From assembly GCA_008931825.1 (NCBI GenBank), contig QXVZ01030117.1, positions 1 to 28,774 of the forward strand: a DNA stretch of 28,774 nucleotides. The letters are read 5' to 3'. The stretch is from Phallusia fumigata. Lineage: Eukaryota > Chordata > Ascidiacea > Phlebobranchia > Ascidiidae. Both the position numbers and the translations under genes were made by a program. Positions 1 through 8,734 of this stretch are shown here, piece after piece. The first letter of the stretch is position 1, and each line of letters opens with the position of its first letter. The notes below the pieces were generated by a model that had not been told where the DNA came from, ran no database searches, and saw only the letters and a list, made by a program, of their open reading frames with translations.

Positions 1-3000
1 AGAAAACTTTTACACAGGTAACAAATGCACGTCTGCTGAATTAATATGATACTAACTTTTTTAACATTTTCCAGTTTTGTCACTGCACCATACAGTTGTT
101 ACTTCGACAAACCTTTATACGCCATAATACAGTTTAGGGGCCAAATATCGGTATTGCATTTAGAACCTATTTCAGGGTTTAAAAACAGAACTCTGTGCCC
201 GTATTTAATACGTATAGAGTAAGTGTTACTTTTAAACCAACTGAAACAATGCCAAACGAACTTGATTGCAAGCACTTGGTAATTAAAAAGTTATTTTAAA
301 GGCAGGCGGGGAATTGTAATAGATGCCCAGAGCGTTGGCTACACCGAAACATAGACGCATTCTATTTAGACTTGATTTACTACTTGTAGGTTGGTCTGGG
401 CAATTTTGGTAATCGCCCTCGCAGGAACAGCGGTATGGCAACTCACCTCGAAAGTTCTGGAATACACCAAGTACCGAACAAGCACCGAACTCCATGAAGA
501 ATATACCTCCGTACTTCATTTTCCTGCAGTCACGATTTGTAACTTCAACAGGTGGCGGTCTAAAAAAGTAAAACAAAACATTTTTAAATTGTATCCCCCC
601 AGAAAAGGCCTATAAACACGATAGGTGGTCTGCACTTCAAAACGGTGACAAATGTAGTTCTGGGAAAACTCTTGCGTCGTGACATAAAAACCAGCAAAAA
701 ATATCAGTGTGGATTTTGCGCCCAAAACAGGGCCTTCATATTCTATGATACAAAACCGTACTGTTTCAACAGGTTCTTCAACATCGAAAATGACAATGAG
801 TTGGTAGCGATCGACGCTCTCACCCGGGCGTCGTCGCCTTACCGCGACAGGTTAGAGAGGTCAGCGAAAACGCTTTCCACGTTTGTCACTTGCATGGTTG
901 TGTCGCTTTGAAATATTGCTCGACCGTACCACAAAGATAACCAATTTTGCCAATCCCCCGATTTCAGACACTTCGACCAATGGTGGACGGAGGAGATTGA
1001 GAAATTCTACCAAGATTTGCATGACGAGGGGAAGGGGGAGTTTTACTTGAGCTACGAGGCTAAAAATCATGGATGGTTTTTGAACGATACCAATTTGCAA
1101 CATTGCTTGTTCCAACAGCGCCCTTGCTCAATACAGGTTGTTTGTTGTAAGAAACAGTTCATCACAATTAAATCCGGATGAAAGTAAATCAAAACTTGTC
1201 ATTGCTGCTTGGTTGTAGCTAGTTGTAGCAACCTCGTAATTACCTTTTTCTGCACAGTAATTTACGTGCTAATTCGTTCACCATGTGTTTTTTTTTGTCA
1301 TTTTGGGAATTATTATGTTGTGATTTTGCAGAATTTTACCAAACACATTACGCCAATGGGAATGTGTTACACATTCACTTCACAAGAGGATATCGTACAG
1401 AATATTCCGGGGAGCGGTCACGGGCTGGTAATGTACTTGGACATTAACCAAGTAAGTTGTAATTCACATCAGACTCAATATATTTTGGCAAGTAACGAAA
1501 TTCCAACGCTCAGAATGAGAACAATGTGGAAAACTTTAAAGCTCCCGGTCATTTTCTTAACGAAGCGTTTCCCAAACTTTTTCCGATGCGACGCCTTTGG
1601 AAAAGTTGCTTGGTCTTTTGACGCACCAGCGATAAAAATTAATGCCTATTATAAGTGGTATTTTTTTCATACAAAACCAGTTTAGCTACATAACGGATTG
1701 ATTGTACGCTGTATATTTATAGCTGATCTCGTAAAATGCATGGCAGCAGTGGTAACAAGTATCTCATTTAGGAAGGTTACAGTTCGCACCCGAAGTATGG
1801 CAAACCCGAAGCAGGAATCAAAATTCTTATTCACGACCACGACGAACCACCGGATGTGGAAAACTTCGGCTCAACAGTACCAAGTGGCCATGCAGGTCAT
1901 CTGGTAATTCGAAAATCAGAGGTGAGATAAAAAAAACGACAGACTTTTAAACATGTTTAGCAAAGTCATGCTAAATATTTTGCCGGTATTAGGTGTGAAA
2001 TCATGCAAAGTTGTATCGTAAATTTTCTTTTTAATACGCAATACTAAACCGAGAGGACTCGTTTTTTAATTTAAAGGTGATCGAGGGTGAAGGTAGAAAT
2101 ATTTGTATTTGGTTCAACAAATTTACGTAATTTGTTCACCTCATAAACATGCCGAAACGCAAGTTTCGTGACGACCTTGAGTTGGACAAGAGCAAGCTGA
2201 TTTAAATTTTTAGTTGTTTAAAAATTATTGCGTTGGGCGTAGATCAAAAATAATTATTAGGGTTTATTTTTCGGAATTCCAGAGGGCCCTTCGTACCGGC
2301 GCCAATGACACCATATTATATTCGACTGATCACAATGCCATGCAGCATGTTGTCACAATTGTACGATTTAATTTAATAACAATGTCTAATTCATCTTGTT
2401 CTATATTTACCAGCGGAGGCTCATGTATAAACCCTGGGGAGTGTGTCACACGGAGAACAAAAAACTAAACTACTATAAAAAGTATACAACATCAGCTTGT
2501 ATGCTGGAATGCCGGTAAGATTTTTTGTTACTTATGATTCCATGCCACGTTGCCGTTTTGGGGGCTTCTGCTTTTTTCAACAAATCTTCGTTAGCGCGCC
2601 ACAACTTTTTGGTCTTTTTCAATGTTTCTAAAACGGGGGTTCTTAAACTAAAACGTACACGGTGTTCATACATTCACAAACTTTTGACGATGCTATTCGG
2701 ATGCCCAACTGTTACCCATATCAGCACGCAACAAGCTTTTATATGACCCAAATGATGTTTTTCCGCAGTGTGGACTATATTGTGAAAAATTGCTCTTGTC
2801 GGCCTTTCTGGGCCGTAGCATATTACGACGTGCCAGAATGCAACGGCCACCAGATCCTTAACTGCTCTGGTGAGACCGAAGGTAAGTCAGAATTTTTTTA
2901 CCAAGCCAAAAAGTTTTAACAAAGAATGCAATATTTTACACCTTTACATTTACACCTGTCATTCTTACATTGGTGTTGTGTTAATATACTTTTTTCTTAC

Positions 3001-5115
3001 TAAATGATAATTTTCTGAGAATAATAAACATTGTAACATGCTTACTAATTTCGCAGGTATCTTCGCCTCAACAAAAACGATTGAAGAATGCGGGTGCACC
3101 GAACCGTGTAACTCGGTCACTTACAATCCGACCATCACCTATTCAACCTTTCCAAACATCCCAGTAGGCGAGGCCTTTTCATCAAATCGCTACCACGATG
3201 AAAGTGAGTTCCAGCCGCTTGAGTCGTCTTTCAAAAACAACTGTATCAATTGGGTGAAAATTTATAAGCTACACGCGTCTTACATTGCCTACACGGACAA
3301 TATTAATAATTGACAAAAAAAAATAAAGGGCGTTATTATATTATATGCGGCGCAAAATATATGTGTTACGGGTACTGTTGACAAGCCTGTCAACTGATTG
3401 GTCAAATATAGTCAATTGATCGCACTCTATTTCACTGGTTAAAACTTTTTAACTTTTTAAAGCAAATTTTGTCAATTTTTCCAAGATTGTTTTGTAAACT
3501 GAGTTTAAATTCCTTTTGTCGATCAAAAGTTTTTTTGGTACTCTTTAAATAGAAAAAGGGTGTCGTTTTGTAACACATACAGTACATGCCAATGAAGTGT
3601 GTGTAATGGCAACTACCTAAAAAGACTTGAAAATTTCACAACGACGTTTCCATTACTAAAACCAATACATATATGATCTAAAACAGTTATATCCATTACC
3701 AACGGAACGGTTGATAACAAGGTTTTTTTACAACTTTTAACTAAAATTGCATTTCAGTGTTTAGTGTTTGACCGATATTTGACATACTTGACCAGCATTT
3801 GCATGGTCAATTCAACATATTTTTTTACCGTTCAAATATCCAACCCTAATTACGGCGCATGATGCGATTAAATAAACAAAGAGGGATCGTATTATTTCAT
3901 AGAGTATTTCCTAATTAAAAAAAATAATTTGTATGTCATTTATCTGCCTTAGCGGATGTGCTCGGGACACACGTGACAGACATCGAGGCAGTCGACCCAG
4001 GACTGGAAAAATTGCAGAGATACAGGGAGAATCATCTCATGGTGGATATTTTCTATGATTCGCTCAGTTACAGCCGTATTACCCAGGACAAAGCTATTAG
4101 TGAAATCAGTTTGTTAGGTAAGCACTGAAATTAACTTGTGACCATGGCGACACCTTCCTTAGGTTTGGTATCTCCCTAATTCTTTGCTATATTAAACTGT
4201 ACATGTTAATATGGATGTGCGGATGTTTGGGTTTAGCAAATGGGCTTGCAGCAAATGTTTAGACTGCAACATTAAATTGAGTGAGATTTTTATCTGTAAA
4301 CATACGTCAATAATGCACAGTAACCGCGGAAGTAATACCAGGTGTAACGCTTTAATATTCATGCAACCTTTGGGTTATCACCTCATCATAAACATTGTTA
4401 ATGTTTTGACGTGCGGTGGTAGGATAAAATAAAAACTCTTACACAAATGGCGAAAACGTTTCAACTTATTATGTGATCTTAATTGGCACATATGAAGTTC
4501 CGAAATTACCATACGATTTTTTTACCATACGTATTGTACTGTTCGATATCACCTTACTTCCACAACGTTCATATTACTTAGACCAGTGTTTCCCACCAGG
4601 GATGTGTATGTGTCTTCCTATACATTTTAGTATTTTGGTGCTAGACAAGTCATTGTAGTTTCATATTTCCATTTCTAAAACAATAAAGAAGTTTATTTTG
4701 AAAGAAACAAAAGCAACCATGTTATTGTTCTTTCTGAGATTGTCATGTATACCGCTACGGAAGTCTTATTAAAAAGGTGCCGCAAAACAAAGAAAGGTTG
4801 GGAACCACTGAATTAGCTTTTACTTACTTTCATTTATTTACAGGAGACGTGGGTGGATTGCTCGGGCTTTGGCTGGGCATCAGTTTCGTTACCATTTCCG
4901 AGTTTGCGCAGCTCATCGCCAAGTTGATTACTCGCTCTGTCACTCCCAAGAACAGTCAGGTAAAAAAAGTCACGTCCCCTGCACTGGAAGAGGGAACTTC
5001 TGAAGAAAATAACGGAAAAACCAGTCAACCACAAAGAGCCTGGGAAACTCAGTGGGAATTACCCCGATACGAAACCAGGAATGAAAAGATGGCGGAAAAA
5101 TCTGGTGGAGTGTAA
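1..5115 (+). CDS. DEG/ENaC/ASIC-family sodium channel subunit, 3' part (11 exons)
   Basis: Exons: 1-17 (end of a cut exon), 390-551, 773-850, 968-1136, 1332-1451, 1772-1921, 2414-2514, 2769-2881, 3057-3203, 3953-4117 and 4844-5115. Together they give 1494 bp, 497 residues plus stop, with phase kept at every junction. Family marks in order: basic RKLLHR followed by TM1 ([16 protein letters not shown]), [11 protein letters not shown] just after TM1, [15 protein letters not shown] in the extracellular domain, [29 protein letters not shown] then ITYSTFPN, and TM2 beginning [14 protein letters not shown]. The GIS triplet occupies the GxS selectivity-filter position. A ~50-residue polar cytoplasmic tail ends at the TAA at 5113. 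Proteins of this family form trimeric amiloride-sensitive cation channels in the plasma membrane, gated by protons, peptides or force; which applies here cannot be told. The N-terminal exon with the His-Gly gating motif lies upstream of the window. Subfamily unresolved. Confidence 0.93.
3204..3952 (+). other. Long intron of the channel gene, no gene seen
   Basis: This 749-bp intron lies between two well-supported exons. It is AT-rich and holds many short TTGAC/GTCAA words in both orientations, including a perfect 7-bp stem with a 4-base loop at 3377-3394 (GTTGACA, AGCC, TGTCAAC). I see no conserved coding segment. It may contain a decayed foldback element, but the arms are too scattered to define one. 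Confidence 0.5.
4584..4810. mobile_element. hAT-like non-autonomous element (MITE)
   Basis: The left end reads CAGTGTTTCCCACC (from 4584). The right end, read in reverse complement, is CAGTGGTTCCCAACC (4796-4810). These match each other apart from one substitution and one extra A, and match the CAGNG...TTCCCAACC style of hAT termini. The 8-bp flanks ACTTAGAC (4576-4583) and AATTAGCT (4811-4818) agree at only 5 of 8 positions, so the target-site duplication is weak or decayed. The 227-bp body has no coding capacity. It lies in the last intron of the DEG/ENaC gene, with its right end 33 bp before the last exon, so it supplies part of the acceptor region. Confidence 0.55.
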
Positions 5116-5144
5116 TTGTGAAAAAAGCTATCGTCGGGGGGCAC

Positions 5145-6731
5145 ATCTTGTGACTTATTTAATAGAAAACTACGATGCACTAGTTTTTACTACTTTTTTG
5201 CTTGCGGGCGCAGGTTTGGGGGTTCACTATTTTTGATGAAGACTGACGAGGAGTTTGGTCCCAATCGACTTTTCTTCACCTGAAAACAGCGCTTTGCGAA
5301 CGTGATACGATTCTATAGAAATGGTTAAATGCAAAGAAAAAAATCCTTTTTAAACCTTTATAAACGAAGAATTTATAAGAACAAAGATAAATGACAACTT
5401 ACTGTGACGTGAGAACTCGTCAACATACTTCGGAATCGGGGTGTATACCAAAAACGCTTCATGCATACAATGTTCGCCTAGGCAATAAAATATGGCTTTC
5501 CACTGATTCGGAAAGTTTGCTATTATTGCACGGCCGCAAGTATTTTCGAACTTCATCATCCTGTCCTAGCAGCAAGATATTTTCGTTATTTTGTGCATAA
5601 ACTTCTGATCGCTCCTCCCAGCATGTATGCTTTTCTCGTGCAGTTGGAACAGAGGAACTCTGCCTACATCTGTCCTTCCTCTCGAAATGTTGGCTATTTT
5701 GTTTAAAATATCACACCTGGTAACAAGGTTGATTCGTATCGCAATTGCGTTTTATACCACAGTAGTAAAATTTTATTAGCTTGTAGTGCAACCATGGCAC
5801 ACAGAAGGTTCGAGTATGTTCAGCCTATTGAGTAACCCCAATATACACCATCATACTGACACTATTGCCCACCTACAAGGCATCAAAAGAAAAAAGGCAA
5901 ATCGGGTAAATCTCAATAAATTTTAAAAATTTGGGTAAATTTTTATAAGATGCCTATGCGCATAGTTTGTTGTCCGTTTTGTGTAAATCTTTTCGACTAA
6001 AGAACAAAAACAGTGTCTAAAATAAAAAATTGAAGAACACAATTGCTTGAAAACAAGACGACATCACATATCGTGGCGTAATGTTTTTGCATAATTTTAA
6101 AACTTTCCTCCAGTATAGATTTCATACAGAATCCCAAACGCTGATTTGCCATTGGCGAAACCGCTAAACCTCGTTTGGTGACCCTTAACATCGGATATAT
6201 AGCGGTAAAAGTTGAGAAGCTGTTCACCAACAACAGTAGCACGTTAAAGTTTTATTTATTTGCCAATTATAAGCAAGGCAGAGCTCTGTGCGACAAACAG
6301 GACAACGCGCATGAAGCCGCAAAAAGAGAAGTTGGAACAAAAGACTGAAGCGGGAGGAATTAGGGCGCACGGAACACACGGTCAGCGGGGGCACGAAATA
6401 GATCAACTTTATTTAGAATTTAATCTTACTATGTACACGGTTTTAGCGGCCAATGCTGGGCCGAAGTATTTCAAAATGTCAGTTTCTACAACTGTTGCGC
6501 GTTTGGGGATTACTGAACAAAAGTTCAGACATTTTAAGAGGTTGGGGTGGGGATGCAAAAATATTTCATTTGATTTTTTAGGTCATTCACATTAAACCTG
6601 CACACGAGGGCACTCTAAGTGAAAAAACGGCCCTGAAAAAAGGACAAATTCTCGGCCACCGCCAATCAATGTAATGATGTACCTCTAATGCAATCAGAAA
6701 CGTACAGTAAAAATTGGGAAGTGATTAGGTC
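5145..6731. repeat. Direct duplicate copy A (ends at the N at 6732)
   Basis: This segment is nearly identical to 6733-8340. The offset is 1588 bp at its start and 1609 bp at its end; the 21-bp change comes from 22 bp missing at 5567/5568 and one extra base near 5410-5420. It ends exactly at the N. Together with scattered SNPs this is the pattern of two allelic contig ends abutted across a gap. Copy A is joined to the DEG/ENaC side. Confidence 0.93.
5190..6731 (-). pseudogene. Broken duplicate/allele of the unknown cysteine-rich gene (copy A)
   Basis: This copy carries the same exons as copy B: 5279-5190, 5663-5403, 5824-5717, about 6219-6190, 6512-6430 and 6632-6598, plus a cut piece of exon 1 reaching the gap. 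The exon at 5663-5403 is disrupted. A TAC codon has become TAA at 5588-5586, 22 bp are missing at 5567/5568, and one extra base lies just before the splice donor. The two indels together remove 21 bp, but the stop comes first in the reading direction. The other exons are open and nearly identical to copy B. I read this as a null or damaged haplotype; a paralogous pseudogene is less likely because the copy ends exactly at the gap. Confidence 0.5.
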
Positions 6732-6732
6732 N
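6732..6732. other. Assembly join (single N)
   Basis: A single ambiguous base between two near-identical 1.6-kb segments. It most probably stands for a contig join of unknown size rather than a sequenced ambiguous base. Confidence 0.85.
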
Positions 6733-8340
6733 ATCTTGTGACTTATTTAATAGAAAACTACGATGCACTAGTTTTTACTACTTTTTTGCTTGCGGGCGCA
6801 GGTTTGGGGGTTCACTATTTTTGATGAAGACTGACGAGGAGTTTGGTCCCAATCGACTTTTCTTCACCTGAAAACAGCGCTTTGCGAACGTGATACGATT
6901 CTATAGAAATGGTTAAATGCAAAGAAAAAAATCCTTTTTAAACCTTAATAAACGAAGAATTTATAAGAACAAAGATAAATGACAACTTACTGTGACGTAG
7001 AACTTGTCAACATGCTTCGGAATCGGGGTGTATACCAACAACGCTTCATGCATACAATGTTCGCCTAGGCAATAAAAGATGACTTTCCACTGATTCGGAA
7101 AATTTGCTATTATTGCACGGCCGCAAGTATTTTCGAACTTCATCATCCTGTCCTGGCATAGCGGCTGGGAAAACTTAGCAGCAAGATATTTTCGGTATTT
7201 TGTACATAAACTTCTGATCGCTCCACCCAGGAAATATGCTTTTCTCGTGCAGTTGGAACAGAGGAACTCTGCCTACATCTGTCCTTCCTCTCGAAATGTT
7301 GGCTATTTCGTTTAAAATATCACACCTGGTAACAATGTTGATTCGTATCGCAATTGCGTTTTATACCACAGTAGTAAAATTTTATTAGCTTGTAGTGCAA
7401 CCGTGGAACACAGAAGGTTCGAGTATGTTCAGCCTATTGAGTAACCCCAATATACACCATCATACTGACACTATTGCCCACCTACAAGGCATCGAAAGAA
7501 AAAAGGAAAATCGGGTAAATCTCAATAAATTTTAAAAATTTGGGTAAATTTTTATAAGATGCCTATGCGCATAGTTTGTTGTCCGTTTTGTGTAAATCTT
7601 TTCGACTAAAGAACAAAAACAGTGTCTAAAATAAAAAATTGAAGAACACAATTGCTTGAAAACAAGACGACATCACATATCGTGGCGTAATGTTTTTGCA
7701 TAATTTTAAAACTTTCCTCCAGTATAGATTTCATACAGAATCCCAAACGCTGATTTGCCATTGGCGAAACCGCTAAACCTCGTTTGGTGACCCTTAACAT
7801 CGGATATATAGCGGTAAAAGTTGAGAAGCTGTTCACCAACAACAGTAGCACGTTAAAGTTTTATTTATTTGCCAATTATAAGCAAGGCAGAGCTCTGTGC
7901 GACAAACAGGACAACGCGCATGAAGCCGCAAAAAGAGAAGTTGGAACAAAAGACTGAAGCGGGAGGAATTAGGGCGCACGGAACACACGGTCAGCGGGGG
8001 CACGAAATAGATCAACTTTATTTAGAATTTAATCTTACTATGTACACGGTTTTAGCGGCCAATGCTGGGCCGAAGTATTTCAAAATGTCAGTTTCTACAA
8101 CTGTTGCGCGTTTGGGGATTACTGAACAAAAGTTCAGACATTTTAAGAGGTTGGGGTGGGGATGCAAAAATATTTCATTTGATTTTTTAGGTCATTCACA
8201 TTAAACCTGCACACGAGGGCACTCTAAGTGAAAAAACGGCCCTGAAAAAAGGACAAATTCTCGGCCACCGCCAATCAATGTAATGATGTACCTCTAATGC
8301 AATCAGAAACGTACAGTAAAAATTGGGAAGTGATTAGGTC
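6733..8340. repeat. Direct duplicate copy B (begins at the N at 6732)
   Basis: Near-identical partner of 5145-6731, 1608 bp long. It continues without a break into unique sequence at 8341 that holds the first codons of the unknown minus-strand gene. Copy B is therefore the version physically connected to the start of that gene. It contains 22 bp (7155-7176) absent from copy A. Confidence 0.93.
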
Positions 8341-8361
8341 AAGTGTTTGAAGACTGTACAT
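6778..8361 (-). CDS. Unrecognised, probably secreted cysteine-rich protein (copy B, open)
   Basis: Proposed exons in transcript order: 8361-8315, 8241-8207, 8121-8039, 7828 to about 7799 (end uncertain), 7433-7326, 7272-6991 and 6867-6778. With 7799 as the end this is 675 bp, 224 residues, in phase throughout. The ATG at 8361 opens a signal-peptide-like stretch: MYSLQTLDLITSQFLL, then AVFSLRVPSCA. The later exons carry many cysteines (FYYCGIKRNC, LCSNCTRKAYFLGG, FYCLGEHCMHE) and end with LRPQAKK and a TAG stop. An ATTAAA signal lies just beyond the stop (6751-6746, minus strand). Weak points are the GTTAAG donor at 7798 and the CAATAG acceptor at 7434; an alternative donor near 7712 breaks phase. 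I recognise no family, so no function is proposed. The gene lies 3' of the USP gene on the same strand and is convergent with the channel gene. Confidence 0.5.
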
Positions 8362-8729
8362 ATGAGACAGAAAACAGAGAAAGTGAAACCCGACTACACA
8401 AAAAGCATAGGTCCAGCCCAGAACCGCTAAGGGCTCTAAAATTGCGCACGAACAGCTACGGCAGGCGAAAATGCAGAAGTAAAATTTGCGAACTACCTCA
8501 GTAGGTTTCAGCCACCACGTATGGAATTGGCAAACTTTGACATAAAACCACAGTCCTTACATAGGTTTGGCTACAGAGTTCTTTGGCTGTTTTCTTTTCA
8601 GACCAATAAAATAAACTCGGGCGCTCAAACTAGCATGCAACCAAGCAGCTCCAGTGCTATACAAACTTATGTATGGGTCAATTGCTGTTAAGTGTAACGG
8701 CTCTACGGCGACATCTAGAGGAAATAGTT
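8362..8729 (-). promoter_or_regulatory. Short intergenic region between the USP gene and the unknown gene
   Basis: 368 bp separate the USP stop codon from the ATG of the next same-strand gene. A pyrimidine-rich stretch followed by an AG lies shortly upstream of that ATG (minus strand, 8400-8362) and could be a splice or trans-splice acceptor. The frame upstream of the ATG stays open for about 60 codons with hydrophobic residues, so a longer first exon is not excluded. No other gene is seen. Confidence 0.3.
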
Positions 8730-8734
8730 TTATT
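8729..8734 (-). terminator. AATAAA polyadenylation signal overlapping the USP stop codon
   Basis: On the minus strand the end of the gene reads GGGAATAAAAC, so the last Glu codon and the TAA stop lie within AATAAA. If this signal is used, the 3' untranslated region would be only about 15-25 nt. No other AATAAA is seen on this strand before the next gene at 8361. Confidence 0.4.

Noticed and set aside
1209..1685. 158-codon plus-strand frame
   Set aside because: It is exon 1332-1451 of the channel gene read through into both neighbouring introns; the donor GTAAGT at 1452 and the acceptor at 1331 are clear.
6260..8204. Two identical 111-codon plus-strand frames (6260-6595 and 7869-8204) looking like a tandem gene pair
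   Set aside because: They lie antisense to better-supported spliced exons of the minus-strand gene, and they are identical because the whole region is duplicated at the assembly join.
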